Source: Luteibacter aegosomatissinici (GTDB lineage Bacteria > Pseudomonadota > Gammaproteobacteria > Xanthomonadales > Rhodanobacteraceae). From it: a stretch of DNA of 64,000 nt. The stretch is from the NCBI RefSeq assembly GCF_023078495.1, contig NZ_CP095742.1, positions 4,628,501 to 4,692,500 of the forward strand. Reading direction: 5' to 3'. The stretch's first letter is position 1. Each line of letters opens with the position of its first letter. The notes under the pieces are model-generated. The model worked only from the letters and a program-made list of their open reading frames with translations, was not told where the DNA came from and did no database searches. Positions 38,449 through 48,343 of this stretch are shown one piece after another. Both the position numbers and the translations under genes were made by a program.

Positions 38449-40245
38449 ATGCGTATTCGTCATCTCGCAGGCGCCATCGGTGCCGCCCTTCTGTTCAGTG
38501 CCGGGGCGCACGCCGACGGGTTCCAGCAGGTTGTCTCGTTCGGCGACAGCCTGAGCGATAACGGCAATGTCTCGATCCTTTCGGGCTCGCCGGTCATCAC
38601 CCGCTTCACGACCAACCCGGGCACCGTCGCCGTCGAGAACATCGCGAAGTACTTCAACCTCACGCTCACCCCGTCGCTCCAGGGCGGCACGGATTACGCC
38701 TTTGGCGGCGCCCGCGCTGCCATCGCCAACCCGGTGCCGGCCACGTCCACCCAGATCCAGCAGTACCTGACTGCGAACGGCGGCAAGGCCGACCCGAACG
38801 CGCTGTACACCATGTGGATCGGCGCCAACGATATCCTCGCTGCCACGCAGAGCCCCGCCACGGCGCAGACCATCGTCGCGACCGCCGCCACCCAGGAAGT
38901 CGGCCAGATCAAGGCCCTGCAGGCTGCTGGCGCCAAGACCATCGTGGTGTTCAACCTGCCCGATATCGGCAAGACCCCGGCCGCCCAGTCCGCCGGCGCC
39001 GCGGCTGCCTCCAGCATTACGTCGCTGTCGCAGATCTATAACGGCATCCTGAGCGGTGGCCTGGCCACGACGAACAAGGGCATCGTGTCGATCGATACGT
39101 ACTCCCTGCTCAACGAGGTCATCGCCAACCCGTCGGCGTACGGCTTCACCAACGTCACCGTGCCGGCCTGCACCACGGCAAGCTCGATCACCTGCTCGCC
39201 CAACACCCTGCGCGATCCGAACGCGGCCGCCACCTGGCTGTTCGCCGACGGCATCCACCCGACCACGGCGGCGCACGCCCTGCTCAGCCAGTACGCCATC
39301 TCGGTACTCGAAGCCCCGAAGCAGATCTCGCTGCTGGGTGAAGCCGGCCTGGCATCCGATGCCGCGCACCAGCGCGCGCTGCGCAACGAAATGATGGCCG
39401 ACAACTTCGGTGCGGAGTCGCGCTTCTTTGCCTCGGTGGAATATGGCCAGCAGAACTACAAGGGCACGGATAACTCGCCGAAGACCGACAGCGACAATGT
39501 GAACCTGACGGTCGGCGCGGATGCCCGCATCTCCGATAACTTCAACGCAGGTGTCGCACTGGGCCTGGCCCAGGCCAAGGCCGACTTCAAGGGCGGTGGC
39601 GGCTACAAGATGCAGGACGTGGCCGGTACCGGCTACGCGTTCTACCACCAGGGCGGCGGCTACGTCGGCGCCTTCGCCACGTTTGGCCAGCTGAGCTTCA
39701 CCGATATCGATCGCCGCATCGACCTGGGCACCGCACGCCGCACCGAAACCGGCAAGACCGACGGCTCGCACGTTGGCGGCGGCCTGACCGGTGGCTGGTG
39801 GTTCGGTAGCGAGTCGCTGAAGACCGGCCCGTTCGCCACCGTGGAGTTCGAGCAGCTGCGCGTGTTCGGCTACACCGAGCGCAACAACACCAGCACCGCC
39901 ATGACCTTCGGCAAGCAGGTGCGCAACGCCCGCATCGAAACCCTCGGCTGGCGCCTGCAGGGTTCGTGGGCCACGGGCAGCACCACGGTGCACCCGTTCG
40001 TGGAAGTAGCCTACAACCACGATGGCCGCGCGGAAGACCGCTACGTCACCGCTGGCCTCACCAACATGAGCGGCAAGTTCGAACTGCAGGGCTTTACGCC
40101 CGACAAGACCTGGGCCACCGCCGATGTCGGCATCTCGGCTGACTTCAGCAAGAGCTGGAGCGGCTGGGCGAGCTACAGCGGTCGCTTCAGCGACGACACG
40201 CAGCGCCTCAACAGCCTGAACCTTGGCGTCAAGATGGCGTTCTAA
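38449..40245 (+). CDS. GDSL esterase autotransporter (EstA-like)
   Basis: 598 residues: signal peptide to about residue 22, a GDSL/SGNH esterase passenger (catalytic Ser34 in FGDSLSDNGN; GGARAA; GANDI; Asp267 and His270 in DGIHPT) and a C-terminal autotransporter beta-barrel (about 320-598, ending VKMAF). The esterase is expected to stay anchored on the cell surface, as in Pseudomonas EstA. A strong bidirectional terminator follows. Confidence 0.9.
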   Translation: MRIRHLAGAIGAALLFSAGAHADGFQQVVSFGDSLSDNGNVSILSGSPVITRFTTNPGTVAVENIAKYFNLTLTPSLQGGTDYAFGGARAAIANPVPATSTQIQQYLTANGGKADPNALYTMWIGANDILAATQSPATAQTIVATAATQEVGQIKALQAAGAKTIVVFNLPDIGKTPAAQSAGAAAASSITSLSQIYNGILSGGLATTNKGIVSIDTYSLLNEVIANPSAYGFTNVTVPACTTASSITCSPNTLRDPNAAATWLFADGIHPTTAAHALLSQYAISVLEAPKQISLLGEAGLASDAAHQRALRNEMMADNFGAESRFFASVEYGQQNYKGTDNSPKTDSDNVNLTVGADARISDNFNAGVALGLAQAKADFKGGGGYKMQDVAGTGYAFYHQGGGYVGAFATFGQLSFTDIDRRIDLGTARRTETGKTDGSHVGGGLTGGWWFGSESLKTGPFATVEFEQLRVFGYTERNNTSTAMTFGKQVRNARIETLGWRLQGSWATGSTTVHPFVEVAYNHDGRAEDRYVTAGLTNMSGKFELQGFTPDKTWATADVGISADFSKSWSGWASYSGRFSDDTQRLNSLNLGVKMAF

Positions 40246-40254
40246 GCGTGCTTC

Positions 40255-40334
40255 AGTCGGGCCAGCACGTCGCTGGCCCGACTAGCACCCACTGAAAAGC
40301 GACACAAAAAAACGCCGGCTTTCGCCGGCGTTTT
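40255..40334. terminator. Two hairpins, the second a bidirectional intrinsic terminator
   Basis: AGTCGGGCCAGC (40255-40266) with GCTGGCCCGACT (40272-40283) forms a 12-bp stem. AAAACGCCGGC (40309-40319) with GCCGGCGTTTT (40324-40334) is a classic terminator with A and T tracts on either side, serving both the esterase gene and the convergent lipoprotein gene. Confidence 0.88.
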
Positions 40335-40356
40335 CATTTCATCGCAAGGCAGCGGC

Positions 40357-41202
40357 TTACTTCTTGCCGCCGGCCTTCGTGTACATGGCCTGGGCCTGGC
40401 TCTTCAGGTTGTTGGCATCGTCGTCGCTGAGGACGTCGGTCTTGCTGCCCGCCTGGTTTTCCTTCAGCACGAGGTCGCCGGCATCGTTCCAGCCTGCACG
40501 CTCGGTCGAGGTCGGCTTGGCATCCTTGCTGGCCTTCTTCTCCTGCACGATCACCCAGGGCTTGCCATCCTTGTAGGCGTAGTTCGTCGAGGTGAAGCCC
40601 TTGTCGCCGTAGTCGACCAGCTCGATGACGAACACGACATCGTTGCCCTTCTTGAAGATCTGCCAGCCGCGCGATTCGCCTTCCTTCAGCGCGGTGCCCT
40701 GGGTCATCTTCATGCCGCCGATGTTCTTCTTGACGGTATTGAAGCCGGCCAGCTCCTTCTCACCCGGGGTGGCTTCACCGACGAGCTGGATGTTGGCAAC
40801 GTTCTTGGCACCCTTGGTGAGCACCGGGGTCTTCAGCGGCGACGAGTAGTGACGCTCGCCATCCTGCAGGGACACCTCGACGATGTACATATCGTTCGGG
40901 TTGAGGTCCGCTGCGTTGAAATCGAGCTGGAACTGCTGCGGCAGGGTCACCGGCGCGATCGACTTGGTGGCGAGCGGCTGCGAACCCTCGGCCGAGACAT
41001 CGACCAGCTTCAGGTCGAGCTTGGCATCCGGCGACAACGAGGCGCCCGCGTCACGCAGGGTCACGGTGCCGGTCACGGCGTTGGCGGGAGCGGCATTCTC
41101 GCCACCAGCGGCGGCCTGCTGGCCGTTGTTGTCCGAACCGCCGCCGCAGCCAGCAAGCGCCAGGGCGGATACGGATGCGAGCGACAAGAGAATCCTGCGC
41201 AT
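40357..41202 (-). CDS. YbaY-type lipoprotein
   Basis: 281 residues from ATG 41202. A lipoprotein signal peptide ends in LALAGC with the acylated Cys19. Residues about 45-145 (VTGTVTLRDAG to VANIQL) match the YbaY domain, a beta-sandwich also found in type III secretion pilotin-like proteins. A second region (IFKKGNDVVFVIELVDYGDK) has no family I recognise. Probably tethered to the inner leaflet of the outer membrane. The long in-frame upstream extension is not translated plausibly. Confidence 0.75.
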   Translation of the reverse strand: MRRILLSLASVSALALAGCGGGSDNNGQQAAAGGENAAPANAVTGTVTLRDAGASLSPDAKLDLKLVDVSAEGSQPLATKSIAPVTLPQQFQLDFNAADLNPNDMYIVEVSLQDGERHYSSPLKTPVLTKGAKNVANIQLVGEATPGEKELAGFNTVKKNIGGMKMTQGTALKEGESRGWQIFKKGNDVVFVIELVDYGDKGFTSTNYAYKDGKPWVIVQEKKASKDAKPTSTERAGWNDAGDLVLKENQAGSKTDVLSDDDANNLKSQAQAMYTKAGGKK

Positions 41203-41454
41203 GGTCGAGCCTCGTTTGAAACGGAAAAGTGTGTGGGTCACGGAAGATACGCAAGCGCATGGCCCGCAAGGACTTCCGGGGGGAACCATGGAGCATACCG
41301 ACAAAAACGGCTGTGGAAAAGTCAAGCGGCGAACGCCGCGAGGGTCTGGAAGCGCGAACCGCTGCGCATTTCCATCCCGATTCATGCCGAATTTGCCAAG
41401 CCCCTGATTTTTCGCAAGTTTGCACTGATACCAGTCAAAACCTGCTCCTCCCAT
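41203..41454. other. Upstream region of the lipoprotein gene
   Basis: About 250 bases between the receptor terminator and the lipoprotein start. TTGACT occurs twice on the minus strand without a well-spaced -10. No gene was recognised. Confidence 0.4.
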
Positions 41455-41485
41455 AAAAAAAGACGCCACCCGAAGGTGGCGCCTC
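41455..41485 (-). terminator. Intrinsic terminator of the first Oar-like receptor gene
   Basis: Read on the minus strand, GGCGCCACC and GGTGGCGTC form a stem with loop TTCG, followed by seven T. Upstream in the transcript is a GCCGCC/GGCGGC hairpin and the C-rich stretch CACCCCAGAG. Confidence 0.85.
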
Positions 41486-41540
41486 TCTGGGGTGCCGCCA
41501 CCCCGTCCAGGGGCGGCGGCCGGCAATTCGCTGCGACTTA

Positions 41541-44500
41541 TCAGAAGTCGTAGCTGATGCCGAAGCGAGCGTAACGCGGGGTGGTCTGGAAGAGCGTGGT
41601 CTTGTAGTCCGGATCCACTGCACCGACCTGGCCGGCCTGCGGGTAGATCGCGAGCTTGTCACGCTTGTTCAGCACGTTGAACACCGAGATCGAGAAGGCC
41701 AGCTTCTTGTCAGCCCAGATCGGACGGTATTCGGCGCTCAGGTCGACCAGGTAGGTCCACGGCAGGTGGCCCTGCTTGCCCGGAGGCGACGGCTGGCCAT
41801 AGCAGAAGTGGTAGTACGAGCCGTAACCGGTCGGATCCGATTCGTCCGCGCCGAAGTAACCCAGGCAATCCTTCGGAGCACCCGACTGCATGGTGATGTT
41901 ACCCGAGAGCAGGAACTCGTCGGTCAGCTGGTACGAGCCATAGGCCTTGACCGTGTGGCGACGGCTGTTGGACAGCTCGCCGTTCGAGTAGACCATGAGG
42001 GCCGGGAAGTCCCAGTCCACCGTGGCCGACACGTCGGTCTGGCCGATGTCCGAACGGACCTGGCCTTCCGAGTTACCGTAGCTCTTCGAGTACAGGTAAT
42101 CGACCTTGCCGTACCACTTACCATCGAACGGATGCTCGAGGTACATCTCGAGGCCGTAGTAGTTACGCTTCAGGTGCGGGAAGCCGAAGTCGGCGTTCGA
42201 CACGTGCGCGGTGTAGTAGCCACCGTTGGTGTTCGGCACCAGGAAGTCCGAAGCGCGACCCGGGTTGAACAGGTAGCTGCCCTGGATGGGGCCGATCGTC
42301 GCCGGATCCACGCCCTGGTTGATCAGCGCGTTGTAGATCGTGTCCGAATCGCCCACGTCGTCGATCGCGTTCTTCAGCTTGCGCACCGTGGCCTTGGCAC
42401 CGTAAACCCACTTGTCGCCGAGGGTCTTGTCGAAGCCGAGGATGAACTCATCCTGGTATTCCGACTTGAGGCTACGCGAGGTCGCGGTGTTCGGATCGCG
42501 CGGAATACCGTACTCGCGGTTGGCCGAGATCGGGCCGCCGGTGGCGGTGTCGATCGGGGCCAGGCCGGTCGGCTGGCCCAGCGAATCGATACCCGTGTAG
42601 GTGAAGTACTCGCGGGTATACAGCGACTGGCCCGCAGAACGCAGCGCCACGCTCGCCGGCAGGGCGAGGTAGTAACGGCCGGCATTGGCGTAGATCTTCA
42701 GCGACGAATCGCCGTTGACGTCCCAGGTGGCACCCAGGCGCGGAGCCCACTGCGGGCTCGTCAGCTTGAGGTACGACTGGCCGACACCGTTGTAGTTGGT
42801 GAACTGGTCGTTACGGATACCGACCTTCACCAGCCAGCGGTCGTTAACCTGCCAGGAGTCTTCCAGGTACTGGGCGCGCTGCTTCACACGCACCGAGGCG
42901 CGGGCATCGTAGACATAGCGATCGACGTAGTAACCATCACCACCCGGAGCGGCGACGTACGAGGACGAACCCGGGGTACCGGCGATCGGCGTAGCCGGAT
43001 CGTGCTTGTTGTATTCCCACGCATAACCCGGACCCGAAGTGCCCTGGCCGTCGTTGGAGTCCTTCACGTCCTGGTTATCGATACCACCGGTGATGGTGTG
43101 ATCGCCAGCGTGGTAGCTCAGGTCGATACGCAGATTGCGGTTGGTCGACTTGTGCTGCGGGTCGTAAACACGCGTGGTCGGGTTGTCGTTCGTGATGGGG
43201 TTGCCACCAACAATCGCCGGATCCTGGAACTGCGGATTGATGACGTGCGGGTTATCCGAATCCGGAACGGGCGTGTAGTACGTGCCCTTCATCTTGCCGT
43301 ACGTGGCAGTAAGGGTCAGGTCATCGGTGATGTAGCTGGTGTACTTGAAGGTGTACAGCTCAGCGCCCGACTTCGTGTTCTGCGACGTGTCCTTGCCTTC
43401 AAACGCGCCGCGCGTCAGCGTGGAGTAGTCGAAGTCATAAACGTTGGCGTCGTAGTTCTGCTTGTTCGAAGCGTAGGTGCCTTCGAGGATGTTGCTGTCG
43501 TTGATGTTCCAGTCCAGCTTGCCGTAGTACTTCGGATTACGGTACGAGCGATCGTAGTAAGCCGGGGAATCCTGCGACGTGTAGCGGTCCTGGTTGACCT
43601 TTTCCTGTTCCGCGGCAAGGAAGATGTACAGCTTATCCTTGATCAGCGGGCCACCCACGTAGGCCGATTCGACCTGACGCATCTGGGTGTCTTTCTTGTT
43701 GTAATTGAACAGCTCGCCAGCGCTGGCGGTGTCGGAGTTGACCTGGTAGTGGTCATTGCCCGGGGTCGAACGGGTGCCACGCGGCTCCCAGAGGACCTGT
43801 GCGCCGAAGTGCCATTCGTTGGTACCGCGCTTACCGACCTGCGAAATCACGCCACCGGCCGAACGGCCATAGGCGGCGCCGTAACCACCGGCGAGCACTT
43901 CCTGCTGGTCGATCGCACCGTACGGCAGGGTGATGCCGCCGAAGCCCGACAGCGGGTCGGTCGTGTTGAAGCCGTTGATGTAGTACGCGTTCTCGGTGAC
44001 CGAACCGCCGCCGATCGAAACCAGGGCGTTACCAGTCGGGCCGGTGAAATAGCCGCTACCCGAGACAGCACCCGGTGCCAGCAGCGCGATGGCTTCGGCG
44101 GTGCGGCCCAGCGGGAGCTTGGCCAGCTGTTCGGAGGTGATGACGGTGCGCGAATCGACCGTGGAAACGTCGACCGGCGGCAGCGAGTTCGCGGTGACCG
44201 TGACCGACTCCAGCGACTGGGCGCTGGCAGCCGTGGCAGCGGCGGCGAACGAGACGTCCGTGCCCTTGCCGACGGTGAGGTTCACGCCCTTGCGCGAATC
44301 GACGACAGCGCCGTTGCGCTTGAGGTTAACGTCGTAAGCGGAGCCGACCGGGAGGTTATCCAGGCGGAAACGGCCGTTGGCGTCAACCGGCACTTCACGG
44401 TTGATACCGCCGCCGCTCTTCACTTCAACGGTATCGCCCGGCTGGGCCGTACCGAAAAGATAACCAGCGGTGGACTGAGCGAGGACGGCACCGGTGCCGC

Positions 44501-44576
44501 CCATGCCGATCGCGAGGGCAAGAGCCAACGCGGAATGACGCAGGACCGAAGCCTGCCGGGTGCTACGAGAACTCAT
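41541..44576 (-). CDS. Oar-like TonB-dependent receptor (first paralogue)
   Basis: 1011 residues from ATG 44576, which has GGGGAG 8 bases upstream. Order: signal peptide (ending AVLAQ), a carboxypeptidase-regulatory-like beta-sandwich (about 35-95), a plug domain (VDSRTVITSEQLAKLPLGRT; YINGFNTTDPLSGFGG) and a long barrel ending FGISYDF. Such Oar-like proteins import large ligands, and Myxococcus Oar is linked to protease secretion. It is clearly paralogous to the next receptor (45103-48141), with the same plug residues and C-terminus, implying tandem duplication. Ligand unknown. Confidence 0.9.
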   Translation of the reverse strand: MSSRSTRQASVLRHSALALALAIGMGGTGAVLAQSTAGYLFGTAQPGDTVEVKSGGGINREVPVDANGRFRLDNLPVGSAYDVNLKRNGAVVDSRKGVNLTVGKGTDVSFAAAATAASAQSLESVTVTANSLPPVDVSTVDSRTVITSEQLAKLPLGRTAEAIALLAPGAVSGSGYFTGPTGNALVSIGGGSVTENAYYINGFNTTDPLSGFGGITLPYGAIDQQEVLAGGYGAAYGRSAGGVISQVGKRGTNEWHFGAQVLWEPRGTRSTPGNDHYQVNSDTASAGELFNYNKKDTQMRQVESAYVGGPLIKDKLYIFLAAEQEKVNQDRYTSQDSPAYYDRSYRNPKYYGKLDWNINDSNILEGTYASNKQNYDANVYDFDYSTLTRGAFEGKDTSQNTKSGAELYTFKYTSYITDDLTLTATYGKMKGTYYTPVPDSDNPHVINPQFQDPAIVGGNPITNDNPTTRVYDPQHKSTNRNLRIDLSYHAGDHTITGGIDNQDVKDSNDGQGTSGPGYAWEYNKHDPATPIAGTPGSSSYVAAPGGDGYYVDRYVYDARASVRVKQRAQYLEDSWQVNDRWLVKVGIRNDQFTNYNGVGQSYLKLTSPQWAPRLGATWDVNGDSSLKIYANAGRYYLALPASVALRSAGQSLYTREYFTYTGIDSLGQPTGLAPIDTATGGPISANREYGIPRDPNTATSRSLKSEYQDEFILGFDKTLGDKWVYGAKATVRKLKNAIDDVGDSDTIYNALINQGVDPATIGPIQGSYLFNPGRASDFLVPNTNGGYYTAHVSNADFGFPHLKRNYYGLEMYLEHPFDGKWYGKVDYLYSKSYGNSEGQVRSDIGQTDVSATVDWDFPALMVYSNGELSNSRRHTVKAYGSYQLTDEFLLSGNITMQSGAPKDCLGYFGADESDPTGYGSYYHFCYGQPSPPGKQGHLPWTYLVDLSAEYRPIWADKKLAFSISVFNVLNKRDKLAIYPQAGQVGAVDPDYKTTLFQTTPRYARFGISYDF

Positions 44577-44803
44577 GTGCAAATCTCCCCAGATCGGCCC
44601 AACAGGGCCTGAAAACGCGCAAAACCGACCAATGGCCGGAAAAAAAAGGTCGGCCTTGGGGTGCATGTTTTCGGGGGATTTTGCCGGCGCCACCTGCTCC
44701 TCCCAGAGTGGTGACCCCGCCCCACGAGACCTGCTCCCGACAAGTCCGTCAACGTTGGCCAGGGGCTTTTCGCATCTACGAAAAACAAACCCGGATTTCG
44801 CCG
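44577..44803 (-). promoter_or_regulatory. Long 5' leader of the first Oar-like receptor gene
   Basis: About 227 bases from the inferred start point to the ATG. Read on the minus strand it holds CCGACC...GGTCGG followed by TTTT (44653-44621), a weak terminator-like stem, then GGCCC-TGTT-GGGCC (44609-44596) directly before the ribosome binding site CTGGGGAG (44592-44585). The site CGATCTGGGGAG is exactly complementary to a 12-base stretch in the 3' region of the neighbouring receptor transcript (44984-44995). Confidence 0.5.
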
Positions 44804-44809
44804 AACCCG

Positions 44810-44839
44810 AATCTAGGCGGGCTGGGTCCACCGTGTCAA
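44810..44839 (-). promoter_or_regulatory. Promoter of the first Oar-like receptor gene
   Basis: On the minus strand, TTGACA (44839-44834), 18 bases, then TAGATT (44815-44810). Both hexamers are near consensus. Confidence 0.65.
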
Positions 44840-44949
44840 CAAATTATTTACACGGGGTGGGCGTTTTCATTGCTTTCTGCTGACAGGAGCCGGGAGGCCC
44901 AAATCACCGTCAGGGCAGGATTTTTCTTATTAGCCAATCGGTTTGGCGT

Positions 44950-44995
44950 AAAAAACGCCTCCCTTCCCGGGCAGGAGGAGAGGCGATCTGGGGAG
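44950..44995 (-). terminator. Terminator of the second Oar-like receptor gene with an adjoining C-rich stretch
   Basis: On the minus strand: CTCCCCAGATCG (44995-44984), then a stem CGCCTC...GAGGCG around a GC-rich interior, then TTTTTT. The C-rich 12-mer is the exact complement of the ribosome binding site region of the next receptor gene downstream (44585-44596). Confidence 0.75.
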
Positions 44996-45064
44996 TTGCA
45001 GTGCCTTTCCGTCGGCCGGTTGGATGGGCCGGCCGCGGTGATCTTGTTGTTATTGGTTCGCATT

Positions 45065-45090
45065 TCCCCCGGGCCAACCGGCCCGGGGGA
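45065..45090 (-). other. Perfect 11-bp hairpin just after the second receptor stop codon
   Basis: TCCCCCGGGCC (45065-45075) pairs with GGCCCGGGGGA (45080-45090) around AACC. No T run follows; a second GGCCGG/CCGGCC stem lies at about 45012-45035. Together with the terminator they make a highly structured 3' untranslated region. Confidence 0.65.
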
Positions 45091-45102
45091 GCTTCGAGCT
45101 AC

Positions 45103-48100
45103 TTAGAAGTCGTAGCTGATGCCGAAGCGGGCGTAACGCGGGGTGGTCTGGTAGAGCGGCACGTCGTAACGCGCGTTCAGGCTGTTGGTGCTGCCGTGGA
45201 TCGGATAAACCTGCGTTTCCTTGCGCTGGTTCAGCAGGTTGAACACGGTGACGTTGAAGGCAAGCTTCTTGTCAGCCCACTCCGGACGGTATTCAAGCGA
45301 GCCCGTCACGAGGTAGGTCCAGGGGTTGTGGCCTGCGGCACCCGGGGGCGACGGCTGGCCATCGCACCAGTGGTAGTACGAGCCATAACCGAGGTTCGGG
45401 TTGGTCTGGTTCGGACCATACAGGCCCAGGCAGCTCTTCGGCGCGCCCGAGGCGATGTTGATGTTGGCCGAGACCAGCCATTCCGGCGCCAGCTGGTAGG
45501 AACCGTAGATCTTGAACTGGTGCTTGCGGCTGTTGGCCAGTTCGCCGTTGGCGTACTGCATGACTTCCGCGTAATCCCAGTCAACCGTCGCCGAGACCGT
45601 ATCCTGGCGGATGTCCGAACGGACCTGGCCTTCCGAGTTGCCGTAGCTCTTCGAGAAGACGTAATCGAAGCGGACCTGGTACACGCCATCCCAGGCGTGG
45701 TCGAGGTAGAGCTCGAGGCCGTAGTAGCTGCGCTTGTTGTGCGGGAAGCCAAAGTCCTCATTGTTCATGTCGACGCTGTAGTAGCCGCCGTTCGTGTTCG
45801 GGATGAGGAACGTGTTGGCGCGACCCGGGTTGAACAGGTAGCTACCCTGGATATCGCCGATGGTGTCCGGATCGATACCCGAACGAATCATCTTGCGGGT
45901 GATGGCATCGGCGTCGCCGACGTCATCGATCGAGTTACGCAGCTTGCGCACGGTGCCCTTGGCGCCGTAGGTCCACTTGTCGTTCAACGCCGCGTCGAAG
46001 CCGAGGATGAACTCATCCTGGTACTGCGACTTGATGTTGGTGGCGGCAGCGGTCTTCGGATCGCGCGGGATGCCGTATTCGCGGTTGGCCGAGATCGGGC
46101 CACCCGTGCTGCTCTCGATCGGCGTCAGGCCCTGCGGGATGCCGTTGGCGTCGATACCGGTGTAGTTGTAGTACTCGTTCGTGTAGAGCGAAGCACCGGC
46201 GGAACGCAGGGCGACGGTCGCCGGCAGCGCGAGGTAGTAACGGCCTGCGTTGGCGTAAATCTTCAGCGTGGAATCACCGTTCACGTCCCAGGTGGCACCC
46301 AGGCGCGGCGCCCACTGCGGGGTCGTCAGGCGCAGGTACGGCTGGCTCTGCTGGTTGTAGTTGGTGAACTGGTCATTACGCAGACCCACCTTCACCATCC
46401 AGCGATCGTTCACCTGCCAGGTGTCTTCGATGTACTGCGCGCGCTGCGTGGTACGGACCGAAGCGGCCGTGCTGTAGATGTAGCGCGAAACCCAGTAACC
46501 CTCGCCAGCCGCCGGGGCGACGTATGCGGAATCGGTCGGCTCTTCACCGATGATGGGCACGCCCGGATCCTGCTTGCCGTACTGCCAGGCGTAGCCCGGG
46601 CCCGAGGTGGTGACACCGTCGTGCGTGTCGCGGACGTTCTGGTTATCGATACCGGCAACGATCGTGTGATCGCCGATGTGGTAGCTCAGGTCGACCCGCA
46701 GGTTGGTGTTGGTCGACTTGTGCTCCGGATCCGGCACCTGCGCCGACGGGTTGCCGTTGGTGATGACACCACCACCGGTGTAGGCCGGGTTCTCGAACGT
46801 GGCACCAATAATGTTCGGCTGGGTCACGTCACCGCCCGTGGCGGTGTAGTACGTGCCCTTCATCTTGCCGTACAGCGCGGTAAGGGTCAGGTCATCCGTG
46901 ATGTAGCTGGTGAACTTGGCCGTATATAGGTCGGCGCCCGACTTGTTCGGCGGTACGCCGGAGTTGTCCTTGCCGGTGTAGTCACCCTTGGTGTGGGTGG
47001 CGTAGTCGTAGTCGTAGATCGAGGCGTCGTAGTTCTGCTTGTTCGACGCGCCGGTGACTTCAAGGATGTTGCTGTCGTTGATGTTCCAATCGATCTTGCC
47101 GTAGTACTTCGGGTTGCGGTAGGACGTCTTGTACACGAACGGGGCGGCGACACTGGTGGTCGACTCACCTTCGCGGCGCTCCTGTTCGGCAGCGACGAAG
47201 ATGTACAGGGTGTCCTTGATCAACGGACCACCGGCGTAAGCGGAGTACGTCGTGCGCCAGGACTTGTCGCCCTTATTCTCGTCGTATTCCTGACCAGCAA
47301 GCGGGCCGACCTGGCGGTAATAGTTGAACGGGTTGGCCTTGGTGCCCTTCGGCTCCCACAGCACCTGTGCACCGAAGTGCCAGTCATTGGTGCCGCGCTT
47401 ACCGACCTGAGAGATCACGCCGCCCGACGAACGGCCGTAGGCTGCACCGTAACCGCCCGCAAGGATTTCCTGCTGGTCGATGGCGCCGTACGGCAGCGTG
47501 ATACCACCGAAGCCGCTGAGCGGATCAGTCGTGTTGAAGCCGTTCATGTAGTACGCGTTCTCGGTCACGGCGCTGCCGGCGATCGAGACAAGGGCGTTAC
47601 CGGTCGGGCCCGTGAAGAACGAGCTACCCGCAACGGCACCCGGCGCCAGCAGCGCGATGGCTTCGGCGGTGCGGGCCAGCGGCAGCTTATCGAGCTGCTG
47701 CGAGGTGATGACGGTACGCGAGTCGACCGCGCTGACGTCGATCGACGGCAGCGCATTGGCCGACACGGTCACGCCTTCCAGGCTGGAAGCGTTGGAGGCG
47801 CTGGCAGCGGCGGCGAACGAAACGTCCGTACCACCACCCACGCGCAGGGTGACGTTGTTACGCGTATCGACCACGCCATCGCCCTGCTTCAGCGTGACGG
47901 TGTAGTTACCGACCGGCAGCTGGCCGATGGTGTAGCGGCCCTGCTGGTCAACGGTGACGGTACGGCTGACGCCCGTATCGCTGGTAGCAGTGACGGTCTG
48001 GCCCGGCGTTGCCGAACCAAACAGCGAACCGCTGGTGGCCTGCGCAAGCACGACGCCCGGCGCGGCAGTGCCCATGGCGATGGCCAGGGCCAGTGCGGTG

Positions 48101-48141
48101 CGGCGGCTAAGGACGCCGGCGCGAGAAATACGCGAACTCAT
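45103..48141 (-). CDS. Oar-like TonB-dependent receptor (second paralogue)
   Basis: 1012 residues from ATG 48141 (a TTG one codon earlier is not needed). Signal peptide ending VVLAQ, carboxypeptidase-regulatory-like domain (TATSDTGVSRTVTVDQQGRY), plug (VDSRTVITSQQLDKLPLART; YMNGFNTTDPLSGFGG) and barrel ending FGISYDF. GGGGAG precedes the start. It shares long identical runs with the first paralogue, for example PLSGFGGITLPYGAIDQQE, so the pair arose by duplication; differences concentrate in extracellular-loop-like segments. Ligand unknown. Confidence 0.9.
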   Translation of the reverse strand: MSSRISRAGVLSRRTALALAIAMGTAAPGVVLAQATSGSLFGSATPGQTVTATSDTGVSRTVTVDQQGRYTIGQLPVGNYTVTLKQGDGVVDTRNNVTLRVGGGTDVSFAAAASASNASSLEGVTVSANALPSIDVSAVDSRTVITSQQLDKLPLARTAEAIALLAPGAVAGSSFFTGPTGNALVSIAGSAVTENAYYMNGFNTTDPLSGFGGITLPYGAIDQQEILAGGYGAAYGRSSGGVISQVGKRGTNDWHFGAQVLWEPKGTKANPFNYYRQVGPLAGQEYDENKGDKSWRTTYSAYAGGPLIKDTLYIFVAAEQERREGESTTSVAAPFVYKTSYRNPKYYGKIDWNINDSNILEVTGASNKQNYDASIYDYDYATHTKGDYTGKDNSGVPPNKSGADLYTAKFTSYITDDLTLTALYGKMKGTYYTATGGDVTQPNIIGATFENPAYTGGGVITNGNPSAQVPDPEHKSTNTNLRVDLSYHIGDHTIVAGIDNQNVRDTHDGVTTSGPGYAWQYGKQDPGVPIIGEEPTDSAYVAPAAGEGYWVSRYIYSTAASVRTTQRAQYIEDTWQVNDRWMVKVGLRNDQFTNYNQQSQPYLRLTTPQWAPRLGATWDVNGDSTLKIYANAGRYYLALPATVALRSAGASLYTNEYYNYTGIDANGIPQGLTPIESSTGGPISANREYGIPRDPKTAAATNIKSQYQDEFILGFDAALNDKWTYGAKGTVRKLRNSIDDVGDADAITRKMIRSGIDPDTIGDIQGSYLFNPGRANTFLIPNTNGGYYSVDMNNEDFGFPHNKRSYYGLELYLDHAWDGVYQVRFDYVFSKSYGNSEGQVRSDIRQDTVSATVDWDYAEVMQYANGELANSRKHQFKIYGSYQLAPEWLVSANINIASGAPKSCLGLYGPNQTNPNLGYGSYYHWCDGQPSPPGAAGHNPWTYLVTGSLEYRPEWADKKLAFNVTVFNLLNQRKETQVYPIHGSTNSLNARYDVPLYQTTPRYARFGISYDF

Positions 48142-48308
48142 CAAATACTCTCCCCAGTGAAAATCACTACCGCAAAAAATAGCGGCAAGCCGATCCCTCC
48201 CCGGGCTTCTGCCAGGTTCAGAAAAGATCGGTGGTTAGAAACCCCCTTTAAACAACGGCTTCAGTGTTACGAAGCCGCTCCCCGAATGACGCCAACAGAC
48301 GTGGCGTC
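48142..48308 (-). promoter_or_regulatory. 5' leader of the second Oar-like receptor gene
   Basis: About 167 bases with three perfect small hairpins on the transcript strand: TGACGCCA/TGGCGTCA, CGGCTTC/GAAGCCG and CCGC/GCGG, ahead of the ribosome binding site CTGGGGAG. Confidence 0.5.
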
Positions 48309-48314
48309 AGGCCA

Positions 48315-48343
48315 TGTATACGTAAGAAGTTGTCGGCTTACAA
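48315..48343 (-). promoter_or_regulatory. Promoter of the second Oar-like receptor gene
   Basis: On the minus strand: TTGTAA (48343-48338), 17 bases beginning GCCG, then TATACA (48320-48315). The same TTGTAAGCCG start and spacing recur before the third receptor. Confidence 0.72.

Noticed and set aside
41766..44612. 948-residue frame on the plus strand opposite the first receptor
   Set aside because: It is a shadow of the receptor gene, caused by GC-rich third positions; the Arg/Val-rich translation has no family features. The same holds for the long opposite-strand frames at 49552-52476, 17226-19895 and 35008-37962.
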